A DNA stretch of 64,000 bases from positions 62,001 to 126,000 of the forward strand of contig NZ_MTSB01000004.1 in NCBI RefSeq assembly GCF_002093745.1. Direction: 5' to 3'. The translations under genes and the position numbers were made by a program. The DNA is from Pseudomonas graminis. GTDB lineage: Bacteria > Pseudomonadota > Gammaproteobacteria > Pseudomonadales > Pseudomonadaceae. The notes under the pieces are model-generated. The model had not been told where the DNA came from and ran no database searches. It saw only the letters and a program-made list of their open reading frames with translations. This document shows positions 18,420 to 31,529 of this stretch, piece by piece. The stretch's first letter is position 1. Every line of letters starts with the position of its first letter.

Positions 18420-21032
18420 TCAACGCTTGTCTTCGACCTTCCAGGCGCTACCGTCGTAGAACGCACGCCAGCCGGTGGGCTTGCCTTCCACTTCAGTCTG
18501 GACGTATTGCTCTTTGGTCTTGCGACTGTAGCGGATCACGGTCGGACGACCGTCCGGATCCTTTTTCGGCGCTTCGCACAGGAAGTGGTACTTGGGATCG
18601 ATTTCGTCTTTGTGCGGCGCGATCTCGGCGACCAGCGGTGCGCGGGTTTCACGGTTTTTCGGAAACTGGCTGGCAGCCAGGAACAGACCCGAAGCACCGT
18701 CACGCAGAATGTATGTGTCGTCAACTTTGTCGCACTTGAGCTCCGGCATCTTCACCGGGTCCATTTTCGGCGGTGCCGCATCGCCGCTTTTCAGCAACTT
18801 GCGAGTGTTCTTGCACTCGGCGTTGGTACAGCCGAAGAACTTACCGAAACGGCCGGTCTTGAGCTGCATTTCGCTGCCGCACTTGTCACATTCCAGGCTC
18901 GGGCCTTCATAACCCTTGATCCGGTAGGTGCCTTCCTCGATCTCGTAACCCGTGCAATCCGGGTTGTTGCCGCAGATGTGCAACTTGTGCTTTTCATCGA
19001 GCAGGTAAGCGTCCATCGCCGTGCTGCAGATCGGGCAGCGATGCTTGCCGCGCAGCACGCGCGACTCGGACTCACCCTCGTCGTCGTCGGCAATCTCGTC
19101 ACCGGGCGTCAGGTTGACCGTCGCCTTGCAGCGCTCTTTGGGTGGCAGGCTGTAGCCCGAGCAACCGAGAAACACGCCCGTCGAAGCCGTGCGAATCTGC
19201 ATCGGCCGGCCACAGACCTTGCACGGGATATCGGTCATCACCGGCTGGTTGGCACGCATGCCACTGTCCGGTGCTTCGGCGACTTCCAGCTTCTTGCGGA
19301 AATCACCGTAGAACTCGTCCAGCACGTTTTTCCAGTCACGCTGCCCCTTGGCCACGTCGTCGAGATTTTCTTCCATCCCGGCAGTAAAACCGTAGTCCAT
19401 CAGGTTGGAGAAGCTCTCGGACAAACGCCCGGTGACGATATCGCCCATTTTTTCCGAGTAGAAGCGGCGGTTATGCAACGCCACGTAGCCACGGTCCTGA
19501 ATGGTCGAAATGATCGCTGCGTAGGTCGACGGCCGACCGATACCGCGTTTTTCCATTTCCTTGACCAGACTGGCTTCGGAGTAACGCGCTGGCGGCTTGG
19601 TGAAATGCTGGCTCGGGTCAAGCTTGTTCAGCTTCAGGACTTCGCCCTGTGCCATGTCCGGCAGAACGTCGTCATCGCCTGGCTTGGCCATTTGCGGCAA
19701 CGCGCGGGTGTAACCGTCGAATTTCAGAATACGGCCCTTGGCACGCAGTTCGAAATCGCTAGCGGCAACGGTAACGGTGGTCGACAGGTATTGCGCCGGC
19801 AGCATCTGGCAGGCCACGAACTGGCGCCAGATCAATTCGTAAAGACGCTCGGCATCACGTTCCATGCCGGTCAGCTTGGACGGATGGGTGTTGACGTCGG
19901 AAGGTCGAATCGCTTCGTGCGCCTCTTGCGCGCCTTCCTTGCTGCTGTAGACGTTCGGCGCTTCCGGCAGGTACTTCTTGCCGAACTCGGTTTCGATATA
20001 GTCGCGCGCCATGCTGACCGCATCAGCCGACAGGTTGGTCGAGTCGGTACGCATGTAAGTGATGTAGCCCGCTTCGTACAAGCGCTGCGCCATCATCATG
20101 GTCTTCTTCACACCGAAGCCCAGACGGTTGCTGGCGGCCTGTTGCAAAGTGGAGGTGATGAACGGTGCCGATGGCTTGCTGCTGGTCGGCTTGTCTTCAC
20201 GCTTGACGATGCTGTAGCTGGACGCTTTGAGCTTTTCCAGCGCGGCCATTGCCTGGGCTTCGTTCAGCGGCTTGAACGCTTCACCTTTTTCACGCGCCAC
20301 TTCAAAGCGCACGTTGGCGCCCTTTGCGGTGCCCAGGTCCGCGTGGATTTCCCAATACTCTTCGGGATTGAAAGCGCGAATCTCGCGCTCACGCTCCACG
20401 ACCAGCTTCACCGCAACCGACTGCACACGGCCGGCAGACAAGCCGCGAGCGACTTTCTGCCACAACAGTGGCGAAACCATGTAGCCCACAACGCGGTCAA
20501 GAAAACGACGCGCCTGCTGGGCGTTGACCCGTGCGATATCCAGCTCGCCCGGTTTGGAAAACGCTTCCTGGATGGCCTTCTTGGTGATTTCGTTGAACAC
20601 CACGCGCTTGTAACGACTGTCATCCCCGCCGATGGCTTCGCGCAGGTGCCAGGCAATGGCTTCCCCTTCGCGGTCCAAGTCCGTCGCGAGATAGATGGTG
20701 TCGGCATCCTTGGCGAGCTTGCGCAGCTCTTCGATGACCTTCTCCTTGCCGGGAAGGATCTCGTACTTGGCTTTCCAGCCGTGTTCCGGGTCGACGCCCA
20801 TGCGCGAGACCAACTGGCGCTGAGCCTTTTCTTTCGGCGTCAGTACCGGGCCTTCGCCCGCAGCGGCCTTGCCGCGCTTGGCGGCAGGGTCTTTGGCAGC
20901 ACTAGCCGAACCGCTGGTGGGCAGGTCTCGGATATGGCCGATACTCGACTTCACCACGTACTGGTTGCCCAAATACTTGTTGATGGTCTTGGCCTTAGCC
21001 GGGGATTCCACGATGACCAGCGATTTGCCCAT
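18420..21032 (-). CDS. topA: DNA topoisomerase I
   Basis: An 870-residue type IA topoisomerase that relaxes negative supercoils. In order: the N-terminal Toprim domain ([20 protein letters not shown] at the start; the [13 protein letters not shown] acidic triad region near residue 115), the central catalytic core with the active tyrosine in ITYMRTDS near residue 326, and a C-terminal region with three four-cysteine zinc motifs ([27 protein letters not shown]). The N-terminal insert [20 protein letters not shown] is a low-complexity linker also common in Pseudomonas TopA. Confidence 0.97.
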   Translation of the reverse strand: MGKSLVIVESPAKAKTINKYLGNQYVVKSSIGHIRDLPTSGSASAAKDPAAKRGKAAAGEGPVLTPKEKAQRQLVSRMGVDPEHGWKAKYEILPGKEKVIEELRKLAKDADTIYLATDLDREGEAIAWHLREAIGGDDSRYKRVVFNEITKKAIQEAFSKPGELDIARVNAQQARRFLDRVVGYMVSPLLWQKVARGLSAGRVQSVAVKLVVEREREIRAFNPEEYWEIHADLGTAKGANVRFEVAREKGEAFKPLNEAQAMAALEKLKASSYSIVKREDKPTSSKPSAPFITSTLQQAASNRLGFGVKKTMMMAQRLYEAGYITYMRTDSTNLSADAVSMARDYIETEFGKKYLPEAPNVYSSKEGAQEAHEAIRPSDVNTHPSKLTGMERDAERLYELIWRQFVACQMLPAQYLSTTVTVAASDFELRAKGRILKFDGYTRALPQMAKPGDDDVLPDMAQGEVLKLNKLDPSQHFTKPPARYSEASLVKEMEKRGIGRPSTYAAIISTIQDRGYVALHNRRFYSEKMGDIVTGRLSESFSNLMDYGFTAGMEENLDDVAKGQRDWKNVLDEFYGDFRKKLEVAEAPDSGMRANQPVMTDIPCKVCGRPMQIRTASTGVFLGCSGYSLPPKERCKATVNLTPGDEIADDDEGESESRVLRGKHRCPICSTAMDAYLLDEKHKLHICGNNPDCTGYEIEEGTYRIKGYEGPSLECDKCGSEMQLKTGRFGKFFGCTNAECKNTRKLLKSGDAAPPKMDPVKMPELKCDKVDDTYILRDGASGLFLAASQFPKNRETRAPLVAEIAPHKDEIDPKYHFLCEAPKKDPDGRPTVIRYSRKTKEQYVQTEVEGKPTGWRAFYDGSAWKVEDKR

Positions 21033-21145
21033 GGATCAGAAAATTCCTGAATACTAGATGAAAGACAGTGAGGAGCTTGTAAAGGCCACGCTGTATATAG
21101 TGGCTACAAGGTGAGGTCAAGCACAGCCTGTTGTGCCATTCCGTC

Positions 21146-21382
21146 TCACGTTCGGGAAAACAGACTCGGTTCAGCCTCAACCAAAGCAAAGCGCGGGACG
21201 TGCTCGCCGTCAACCTCGACCGACTCCAGAAACATGCTCAAGGGACGAACCCACATGCCGAAATCGCCGTACAACGCCTGATAGAACACGACTTCTTCTT
21301 CGGTTTCGGAATGCCTGGCAACACTGAAAACCCGGTACTGCGGCCCCTTGTAATGGCGATAGAGCCCTGGTTTCAACGGCAT
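21146..21382 (-). CDS. DUF1653 domain protein
   Basis: A 78-residue protein made of one DUF1653 domain: PGLYRHYKGPQYRVFSVARH, then conserved VVFYQALYGDFGMWVRPLSMF. The fold is a small beta-rich domain of unknown function found in many bacteria. The ATG at 21382 has GAGGA seven bases upstream; an ATG nine codons earlier (21409) lacks one. It sits between topA and fadA, all on the same strand, as in other pseudomonads. Confidence 0.85.
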   Translation of the reverse strand: MPLKPGLYRHYKGPQYRVFSVARHSETEEEVVFYQALYGDFGMWVRPLSMFLESVEVDGEHVPRFALVEAEPSLFSRT

Positions 21383-21440
21383 GCTGCGGTCCTCTTGTAA
21401 CACGTTCAAAACATTTGGTTAAAAAACTGTTTTTTCCAAA

Positions 21441-21470
21441 AAACAAAAAGCCGGGGCACCGAGCCCCGGC
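21441..21470 (-). terminator. Terminator of the fadBA operon
   Basis: On the minus strand GCCGGGGC and GCCCCGGC pair perfectly over eight bases (21450-21457 with 21463-21470), with a five-base loop, followed by a T run (the A run at 21445-21449). It lies 19 bases beyond the fadA stop. Confidence 0.92.
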
Positions 21471-21488
21471 TTGCATCATGCTCAGGAA

Positions 21489-24834
<3,346 letters not shown>

Positions 24835-24984
24835 CAACTGATCTCCACAATATGGAAGCTGAACAATACCCGCCGGGCATTGATGCCCGACGAGGCTACG
24901 ACGTCGCCGTCGATGAACACGCCAAATCGCTCGTATAACCGCTGCGACGTGGTAGTCAGGATTCTGTAAGAGCCGTCTGACGAC

Positions 24985-24998
24985 CAAACGCTCATTTC
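24985..24998. promoter_or_regulatory. Near-match PsrA box upstream of fadBA
   Basis: CAAAC-GCTC-ATTTC differs by one base from the PsrA pattern (G/C)AAAC-N4-GTTT(G/C). It lies about 150 bp ahead of the fadB start. PsrA control of fadBA is established in P. aeruginosa, which makes this weak match worth noting. The promoter itself was not located. Confidence 0.45.
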
Positions 24999-25062
24999 AT
25001 ACGCCCGTTTGATTTGGGTACGCACACCATCGGGCAAAATCGGGCGATTGTCAATTCGACAA

Positions 25063-25078
25063 AACACTCATGAGTGTT
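25063..25078. promoter_or_regulatory. Perfect 16-bp palindrome upstream of fadBA
   Basis: AACACTCATGAGTGTT is an exact palindrome of 16 bases in a non-coding stretch, 229 bp ahead of the fadB start. It does not match PsrA or LexA patterns, and I do not recognise the binding protein. It could serve fadB or the candidate RNA to its right. Confidence 0.4.
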
Positions 25079-25254
25079 GCCGGTTTGGCAGAATATTCGA
25101 CCTTTCCATAATGCGCGCGACTGCGTCGGATCCACCATCATTCGCCGGACTGATAGTGCGGGTGATGCCGCTGGTGAGTGCAGGCTGAAATGCACCACGG
25201 CGAAGCACAGACAAAAATATTGTCAGGAATCGCGACAAAAAGAAGCAAAAGGTC

Positions 25255-25410
25255 TAGAGTCGCAAGACTGCGCCACAAGAGGCTCGCAATGCAGCTGATT
25301 TGCGGGTGCGCAACAGCGATGGCCGACATGGCAATGAAAGCATGTCGGCACGCGACGAATTATCGGCCTGCCTGGCCAACCCCGGCCCGATGTTGTTATC
25401 GGGCTTTTTA
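25255..25410 (+). ncRNA. Candidate intergenic small RNA
   Basis: The 591-bp gap between fadB and the next gene has no convincing ORF, yet it ends in a plus-strand intrinsic terminator (25385-25409) that no plus-strand gene explains. Ahead of it is a perfect nine-base-pair hairpin, GCCGACATG (25322-25330) with CATGTCGGC (25341-25349). The 5' end is estimated from a TCTAGAGT -10-like sequence near 25253; no clear -35 was found, which would suit an RpoS-type promoter. The class is unknown; RgsA or another conserved pseudomonad sRNA is possible but untested. Confidence 0.5.
25385..25409 (+). terminator. Intrinsic terminator of the candidate sRNA
   Basis: GCCCGAT (25385-25391) pairs perfectly with ATCGGGC (25398-25404) around a GTTGTT loop, followed by five T. 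The reverse strand lacks a T tract, so it works only for plus-strand transcription. Confidence 0.85.
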
Positions 25411-25425
25411 TTGCCTGCGATTCGG

Positions 25426-25863
25426 TCAGGCCAGCGCCTTGAGAACCGCATCGATACGTTGCAGGACCTCGGACTCGCCCCGCTCGGCCCAGTACACCGC
25501 GATCAGTTGCCCGTCAGCTTCGACCTTGAAGGCATCAGCGGGCAGCGTCGCCAGGTGGGGCAGTAGACGCTCATCTTCGCAGGCTTCGCGCCAGCGATTG
25601 CGCCACACGCCTGGCTCGCTCTGCCAGTACGCCCAGGCGTCAGCGTGTGACCCCAGACGCGGTCGATGGTACTGGGCGCAGGGGCTGGGCGGCTCTTTCG
25701 ACAACCAGTGCGGCCACTCCTGAGGCGCCAGCTGCATGCCCATGCCGAGACGTCGCGCCTCCATACGCAATGCCATTCTGCCGCTTTGATGGCGCGATGG
25801 ACGCAGCCATACCAGCGGGCTCAACATCACCCCGATGATGGACAGGACTATCCAGACCGTCAT
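25426..25863 (-). CDS. Hypothetical protein with N-terminal membrane anchor
   Basis: A 145-residue protein with one hydrophobic segment at residues 2-20 (VWIVLSIIGVMLSPLVWL) followed by basic residues, predicting a membrane anchor with a soluble Trp-rich domain. No known domain is recognised. A similar gene follows fadB in other pseudomonads, so it is probably a conserved protein of the genus. It is divergent from the universal stress protein gene across a 128-bp gap. Confidence 0.7.
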   Translation of the reverse strand: MTVWIVLSIIGVMLSPLVWLRPSRHQSGRMALRMEARRLGMGMQLAPQEWPHWLSKEPPSPCAQYHRPRLGSHADAWAYWQSEPGVWRNRWREACEDERLLPHLATLPADAFKVEADGQLIAVYWAERGESEVLQRIDAVLKALA

Positions 25864-25991
25864 ATTTCTTGCCCTCGCCCGCTTTCAGGCTTGCATAACA
25901 ATTCAAAAACAATGACTTGCACAAGGGTCTGCCCAGATGCGCGTGAAAGAGCCATACTCCCATCATCGCAATTTTCCCGGAGGACACGCTC

Positions 25992-26453
25992 ATGCCTTAC
26001 AAACACATTCTGGTTGCCATTGACCTCACTGATGAGTGTGATCCGGTCATCCGCCGCGCCAGCATGCTGGCAAAAGCCAGCAACGCGAAGTTGTCGATCG
26101 TGCATATCGTCGAGCCTATGGCGATGGCCTTCGGCGGCGATGTGCCAATGGACCTGTCGCAATTGCAGCAGCAGCAATTCGACCAGGCCAAGGAAAAGCT
26201 CAGGAAGGTACAGGACAAGCACAAGGACCTGGACATCACCGAGGGTGAAAGCCATCTGGCCTATGGTCAGCCGCGCCAGGAAATCCACCAGTTGGCCAAG
26301 AACAAGGCATGTGACCTCATTGTCGTCGGCAGCCATGGCCGGCACGGCCTGGCATTGCTGCTGGGCTCCACAGCCAACGACGTTCTGCACGGTGCCCCTT
26401 GCGATGTACTGGCAGTGAGCCTCAAGAAAGCGGATGCCCGCAAGCCGGAGTAA
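25992..26453 (+). CDS. Universal stress protein (UspA family)
   Basis: A 153-residue single-domain Usp protein. The N terminus KHILVAIDLTDECDPVIRRA and the C-terminal ATP-site motif VVGSHGRHGLALLLGSTANDV (G-x2-G-x9-G(S/T) type, key residues near 120-140) are clear. Such proteins help survival under starvation and oxidant stress. A GGAGGA ribosome site precedes the ATG at ideal spacing. Confidence 0.93.
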   Translation: MPYKHILVAIDLTDECDPVIRRASMLAKASNAKLSIVHIVEPMAMAFGGDVPMDLSQLQQQQFDQAKEKLRKVQDKHKDLDITEGESHLAYGQPRQEIHQLAKNKACDLIVVGSHGRHGLALLLGSTANDVLHGAPCDVLAVSLKKADARKPE

Positions 26454-26470
26454 TCAGGACCCGCCACATA

Positions 26471-26495
26471 AAAAAGCCCGGTGACCCGGGCTTTT
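26471..26495. terminator. Bidirectional terminator between usp and uup
   Basis: GCCCGG (26476-26481) pairs with CCGGGC (26486-26491) around a four-base loop. A run of A precedes it and TTTT follows, so it can end transcripts from both converging genes. Confidence 0.88.
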
Positions 26496-26521
26496 CTGTG
26501 TGTCATGGGCGAATCAGACGA

Positions 26522-28432
26522 TCACTCGTCCAGCTCAGCCCAACGCTCCAGCAGCTTGTCCAGCTCGGCCTGCAGGTTTTCCAGTTGGGCAAGCACTGCC
26601 GCCGTCTGCTCGGACGAGCGCTGATAGAAGCCCGGCTCGGCCATTTCGGCGTTAAGGGCAGCCATCTTCCCTTCCACTTCATCGATCTGCGCAGGCAACG
26701 CCTCCAGCTCGCGCTGAAGCTTGTAGCTGAGCTTCTTCTTCGCGACCGGCATGTCCTGAGCCGCGACCGGCGCTGCCTGCACGACGGCACTGGCCAGTTC
26801 GGCCTTGCCGGACTTGGTGTCGGCAACGCCCAGCAGACGCGGCGAACCGCCCTGACGCAGCCAGTCCTGATAACCACCCACGTACTCGCGGACCTTGCCC
26901 TCGCCTTCGAACACCAGCGTGCTGGTGACGACGTTGTCGAGAAATGCCCGGTCGTGACTGACCATCAGAACCGTACCCTTGAAGGTCAGCAGCACTTCTT
27001 CGAGCAGCTCCAGGGTTTCCACGTCCAGGTCGTTGGTCGGTTCGTCGAGTACCAGCAGGTTGGCCGGCTTGCTGAACAGCTTGGCCAGCAACAGACGGGC
27101 GCGCTCGCCGCCGGAAAGCGCCTTGACCGGCGTGCGGGCACGCTGCGGGCTGAACAGGAAGTCACCGAGGTAACTCAGTACATGACGGCTCTGGCCATCG
27201 ATGTCGATGAAGTCACGGCCTTCGGCAACGTTGTCGATGACAGTCTTTTCCAGGTCGAGCTGGTGACGCAACTGGTCGAAATAGGCGACGTCCAGACGCG
27301 TACCCACTTCCACCTTGCCGGCCGTAGGTTGCAGGTTGTCGAGCATCAGCTTGAGCAGCGTGGTCTTGCCGGTACCGTTGGCGCCGAGCAGACCGATACG
27401 GTCCTCGCGCTGCAGGACCATGGAAAAGTCCTTGATCAGGGTCGGCCCGCCCGGGTGAGCGAAGCTGACGTTTTCCAGGATCATGACCTGCTTGCCGGAC
27501 TTCTCGGCGGTGTCCAGCTGGATATTGGCCTTGCCGGTACGTTCACGACGCTCGCTGCGTTCTACACGGAGTTCCTTGAGCGCACGCACACGACCTTCGT
27601 TACGGGTGCGGCGGGCCTTGATGCCCTGACGGATCCAGACTTCTTCCTGAGCCAGACGCTTGTCGAAGAGCGCGTTGGCGGTCTCTTCGGCTGCCAGCGC
27701 GGCTTCCTTGTGTACCAGGAAGCTGGCGTAGTCGCCGTTCCAGTCGATCAGGCCGCCGCGGTCCAGCTCCAGAATGCGGGTCGCGAGGTTTTGCAGGAAT
27801 GCCCGGTCGTGCGTGATGAACAGCACCGCGCCCTGGAATTCCTTGAGGGCTTCTTCAAGCCAGGCGATGGCGCCGATGTCCAGGTGGTTGGTCGGCTCGT
27901 CGAGCAGCAACAGGTCCGGCTCGGAAACCAGCGCCTGAGCCAGCAGAACGCGACGACGCCAGCCACCGGACAGCTCGGCGAGCGTCTTGTCGGCAGGCAG
28001 TTGCAGACGGCTCAGCGTGCTGTCGACCAGTTGCTGCAAGCGCCAGCCATCACGGGCTTCGAGGTCTTGCTGAACGTGCATCAGCTTGTTCAGGTCTTCT
28101 TCGGTGACGCAGTTCTGCGCCAGATGGTGGTATTCGGCGAGCAAGGCACCGACGCCATCGAGGCCTTCGGCAACCACGTCGAACACTGTCCGTCCGTCGG
28201 CTACGGGCAATTCCTGGGGCAATTCGCCGATCTTGAGGCCGGGTGCGCGCCAGACAGCGCCGTCATCAGGCTTTTGAACGCCTTTTACCAGCTTCAACAT
28301 GCTGGATTTACCTGTGCCGTTACGGCCGATGATGCACACCCGCTCGCCACGGGCGATCTGCCAGGACACCTTGTCCAGTAACGGCATGGCGCCGAAGGCA
28401 AGGGACACATCGCTGAATTTGAGCAGGGTCAT
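26522..28432 (-). CDS. uup: ABC-F ATPase Uup
   Basis: A 636-residue soluble ABC-F protein with two ATPase domains: Walker A GRNGTGKSSMLK near residue 35 with signature ELSGGWRRR, and Walker A GANGTGKTTLLK near residue 350 with signature ALSGGERAR. The C-terminal 80 residues form a coiled coil (from KKLSYKLQRELEALPAQIDE), which identifies Uup rather than EttA. Uup in E. coli binds branched DNA and affects transposon excision and ribosome function. The ATG at 28432 has GGAG six bases ahead; the earlier ATG (28459) does not. Confidence 0.92.
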   Translation of the reverse strand: MTLLKFSDVSLAFGAMPLLDKVSWQIARGERVCIIGRNGTGKSSMLKLVKGVQKPDDGAVWRAPGLKIGELPQELPVADGRTVFDVVAEGLDGVGALLAEYHHLAQNCVTEEDLNKLMHVQQDLEARDGWRLQQLVDSTLSRLQLPADKTLAELSGGWRRRVLLAQALVSEPDLLLLDEPTNHLDIGAIAWLEEALKEFQGAVLFITHDRAFLQNLATRILELDRGGLIDWNGDYASFLVHKEAALAAEETANALFDKRLAQEEVWIRQGIKARRTRNEGRVRALKELRVERSERRERTGKANIQLDTAEKSGKQVMILENVSFAHPGGPTLIKDFSMVLQREDRIGLLGANGTGKTTLLKLMLDNLQPTAGKVEVGTRLDVAYFDQLRHQLDLEKTVIDNVAEGRDFIDIDGQSRHVLSYLGDFLFSPQRARTPVKALSGGERARLLLAKLFSKPANLLVLDEPTNDLDVETLELLEEVLLTFKGTVLMVSHDRAFLDNVVTSTLVFEGEGKVREYVGGYQDWLRQGGSPRLLGVADTKSGKAELASAVVQAAPVAAQDMPVAKKKLSYKLQRELEALPAQIDEVEGKMAALNAEMAEPGFYQRSSEQTAAVLAQLENLQAELDKLLERWAELDE

Positions 28433-28637
28433 GAGCTTCTCCAAAAACCGGGCGCGCATTCTACCTGAGATAGCATGCGGATGTCGGCATTCATGGCGCC
28501 CGTGCCGACATCAAAGCCACCTTTATAACGGGCAATTATGTCGACATGAGTCCGGCGTGTCGGCAATGCTTTCACCAATAGCTGGCAAAAGGCTAAGCTA
28601 GCCCTACTTTTCACCGATTCATCTGTTCGGAAGTCTC

Positions 28638-30566
28638 ATGCGCAGTCGTTTGCTCAGCCTTTTATCGTGCCTGCTCCTCTCCGCCACCGCCGTCCAGACT
28701 GCTCATGCGGCAGACCTCAACCAACAGCGCAAGTATTACGACGAAGCCAAGCGCGCACTGGCCAAAGGCGATTCTGGCCCTTACCAGATGTACAGCACGG
28801 CATTGGCCGACTATCCGCTGGAACCGTATCTTGAATACGACGAGCTGACAGCGCGCCTGAAAACGGCAAGCAATGCCGAGATCGAGAAGTTTCTTGCCGA
28901 ACATGGCGACCTGCCTCAGGCCAACTGGATGAAGCTGCGCTGGTTGCGCTGGCTCGCCGAGCGAGGCGACTGGCAACCCTTCGTCAAGTATTACGACCCG
29001 AAGATGAAGTTTGTCGAACTGGACTGCCTGTACGGGCAGTATCAGCTGAACAACAACAAGCGCGCCGAAGGCTATGCCAGCGCTGAAAAACTCTGGATGA
29101 CCGGCAAGACACTGCCGGCAGCGTGTGACGGATTTTTCGCCCAATGGGCCGCAGCCGGCCAACTGACCGAACAAAAACGCTGGCAGCGCGCCAAACTGGC
29201 GGCGCAGGCACGCAATTACAGCCTGACCAACACGCTGGTCAACAGCCTCAACTCGCTGGCCCCGCAAGGACGCCTGCTGCTGGCCGTCGCCCAGAAGCCG
29301 GAGATGGTCAACAACCCATCGCAGTTCGTACCGGTGGATGAAGCCATGTCCGACGTGGTCGGCCTCGGCCTGCGCCGCCTCGCCAAACAGGACCCGCAGA
29401 AAGCCCTGTCGATGCTCGATGGCTACGCTGCAACCATGCACTTCTCGCGCGAAGAGCAGGTCGAGATTGCCAAGGAAATCGGCCTCACCCTCGCGCGCCG
29501 CTACGATGACCGTGCGCTTGAGGTCATGACCAAATACGATCCGGAGCTGCGCGACGACACAGTCACCGAGTGGCGCATGCGCCTGCTGCTGCGTCTGGGT
29601 CGTTGGGAAGACGCCTATGAGCTGGCGCGCCGACTGCCGAAGGATCTGGCAGCGACCAATCGCTGGCGCTACTGGGAGGCCCGCTCGCTGGAGCTGGCTC
29701 AACCCAACAGCCCGCTGATCGCAGCGCTGTACAAGGACGTGGCCAAAGAGCGTGACTTCTACGGATTCCTGGCGGCCGACCGCACTCAGAGCCCGTATCA
29801 GCTCAACAACAAGCCGCTGGTGCTCAGTCAGGCGTTGATCAACAAAGTCCGCAACACACCGGGCGTGCGGCGCGCGCTGGAGTTTCACGACCGTGGCGAG
29901 ATCGTCAACGGACGCCGCGAGTGGTATCACGTCAGCCGCCTGTTCAACCGCGACGAAATGGTCGCACAGGCCAAACTGGCCTACGACATGCAATGGTATT
30001 TCCCGGCGATTCGCACCATCAGCCAGGCGCAGTACTGGGACGATCTGGACATCCGCTTCCCGATGGCGCACCGCGACACACTGGTGCGCGAAGCCAGGGT
30101 ACGGGGCCTGCACTCCAGCTGGGTGTTCGCCATTACCCGCCAGGAAAGCGCGTTCATGGACGATGCCCGTTCAGGCGTCGGCGCCGCCGGGTTGATGCAG
30201 CTGATGCCGGCGACCGCCAAGGAAACCGCACGCAAGTACAGTATCCCGCTCGCGTCGCCTCAGCAGGTGCTCGACCCGGACACCAATATCCAGTTGGGCG
30301 CAGCCTACCTGAGTTCGGTGCATGCCCAGTTCAACGGCAACCGTGTGCTCGCCTCCGCCGCCTACAACGCCGGGCCGGGTCGCGTGCGCCAATGGCTGAA
30401 AGGCGCCAACCACCTGGCTTTCGACGTCTGGGTCGAAAGCATCCCGTTCGATGAAACCCGTCAGTACGTGCAAAACGTGCTGTCGTATTCAGTGATCTAC
30501 GGCCAGAAGCTCAACTCGCCCCAGCCACTGGTGGACTGGCACGAACGGTTTTTCGACGACCTCTGA
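28638..30566 (+). CDS. slt: Soluble lytic murein transglycosylase
   Basis: A 642-residue periplasmic enzyme that cleaves peptidoglycan between MurNAc and GlcNAc, leaving 1,6-anhydro-MurNAc. Residues 1-24 are a signal peptide (LLSLLSCLLLSATAVQTAHA). A long helical superhelix domain follows, then the SLT catalytic domain with Glu503 in ITRQESAFM and the GLMQLMPATAKETA motif. Its products feed the recycling pathway that includes NagZ in this window. It is divergent from uup. Confidence 0.95.
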   Translation: MRSRLLSLLSCLLLSATAVQTAHAADLNQQRKYYDEAKRALAKGDSGPYQMYSTALADYPLEPYLEYDELTARLKTASNAEIEKFLAEHGDLPQANWMKLRWLRWLAERGDWQPFVKYYDPKMKFVELDCLYGQYQLNNNKRAEGYASAEKLWMTGKTLPAACDGFFAQWAAAGQLTEQKRWQRAKLAAQARNYSLTNTLVNSLNSLAPQGRLLLAVAQKPEMVNNPSQFVPVDEAMSDVVGLGLRRLAKQDPQKALSMLDGYAATMHFSREEQVEIAKEIGLTLARRYDDRALEVMTKYDPELRDDTVTEWRMRLLLRLGRWEDAYELARRLPKDLAATNRWRYWEARSLELAQPNSPLIAALYKDVAKERDFYGFLAADRTQSPYQLNNKPLVLSQALINKVRNTPGVRRALEFHDRGEIVNGRREWYHVSRLFNRDEMVAQAKLAYDMQWYFPAIRTISQAQYWDDLDIRFPMAHRDTLVREARVRGLHSSWVFAITRQESAFMDDARSGVGAAGLMQLMPATAKETARKYSIPLASPQQVLDPDTNIQLGAAYLSSVHAQFNGNRVLASAAYNAGPGRVRQWLKGANHLAFDVWVESIPFDETRQYVQNVLSYSVIYGQKLNSPQPLVDWHERFFDDL

Positions 30567-30618
30567 CCCGCTGAGGGAGCAAGCGCTCGACCGAGTGCTT
30601 GCTCCTTGCACGCCGTGC

Positions 30619-31428
30619 TTATTCCAGCACCTCCACCGACATCCCGACGTGCAGCTCTCCCGCCCCCTCGTTGACCATATTCTGGCCGAACAAGACATCG
30701 CCCTCCACTTGCCGATAGGTTTTGAGCGTGGCGAACGGTTCGCGGTCCGGGCTGCGTTCGCCGGTGGCCGGGTCGATTGTGGTCAGGATGCAACGCGCAC
30801 AGGGTTTGAGCAGACGGAATTCGATATCACCGATCCGGATGCGCTTCCAGCGGTCTTCCGCAAACGCCTCGGCGCCCTCGATCACCAGATTGGGCCTGAA
30901 GCGCTGCATTTCCATCGGCCTGCCGAGACGGACCGACAAGTCGTCCAGCGACCCCTGACCAATCAACAACAAAGGAAAACCATCGGCGAAATTGACCTGC
31001 CCGTCGTCGCGACCATAGCCGCCAGGCATCCTGCGCGCACGCTCCACAGGCATGTACACCATGCGCGTGGGCTTGCCGATCAACCGGCTGACCCACTCGG
31101 CCGCCGCATCGCCAGCGTCCGGCACTTGCAGCGAGTCACGCCAGACCGTCACGCCACGCAGGCTGGCCTCGACGTCCAGAGGAACAGCAACGTCGAGCGG
31201 CACGAAACCCGGTGCCGAGAGCGTGACGCCGCCACTGGCATTCCACAACACCGACAGCTGCGACATCTGTGGCAACGCTCGCTGGGTGAAGAATCGGCCA
31301 TTGCTTTCATCGACCAGCATCCAGCGTCGGTCCCCCGCCAGCCCCAACGCATCAAACGACGCGCGCTGCAAGCTTTCAGACTTGCAGGATTTGAGGGGAT
31401 AACGGTAGAGCGAGCTGAGACGTAACAT
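30619..31428 (-). CDS. MOSC domain-containing protein (YcbX-like)
   Basis: A 269-residue protein with an N-terminal MOSC beta-barrel (MLRLSSLYRYPLKSCKSE) and a C-terminal MOSC domain containing the conserved cysteine in LKPCARCILTTIDP and RPNLVIEGAEAFAEDRW. YcbX-type proteins handle a molybdenum-cofactor sulfur and reduce N-hydroxylated compounds. It lacks the C-terminal 2Fe-2S ferredoxin domain of full YcbX, so an electron partner must be separate. The start is placed at 31428, giving the canonical N terminus. Confidence 0.85.
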   Translation of the reverse strand: MLRLSSLYRYPLKSCKSESLQRASFDALGLAGDRRWMLVDESNGRFFTQRALPQMSQLSVLWNASGGVTLSAPGFVPLDVAVPLDVEASLRGVTVWRDSLQVPDAGDAAAEWVSRLIGKPTRMVYMPVERARRMPGGYGRDDGQVNFADGFPLLLIGQGSLDDLSVRLGRPMEMQRFRPNLVIEGAEAFAEDRWKRIRIGDIEFRLLKPCARCILTTIDPATGERSPDREPFATLKTYRQVEGDVLFGQNMVNEGAGELHVGMSVEVLE

Positions 31429-31529
31429 GAGGGCCGGTTCCTTTGAATGGCGCGCAGGGCTTTGATGCAAGCATCAAAGCTTATACGAAGCGCATCCGGC
31501 AGGCATCCGGGAAAGGCGACCAGCGGTTT

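Noticed and set aside
18360..21050. An 896-codon open frame on the plus strand opposite topA
   Set aside because: It mirrors topA codons in a GC-rich genome, has arginine- and valine-rich composition without any domain, and no ribosome site; topA on the other strand is certain.
25255..25410. Naming the candidate RNA RgsA
   Set aside because: Its size and possible RpoS-type start would suit, but I could not verify sequence identity, so the name was withheld.
25178..25723. A 181-codon plus-strand frame across the candidate small RNA and the next gene
   Set aside because: It crosses an intrinsic terminator, overlaps a conserved gene on the other strand, and has no ribosome site.
26399..28381. 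A 660-codon open frame opposite uup
   Set aside because: Antisense shadow of the ABC-F gene; it also runs through a terminator.
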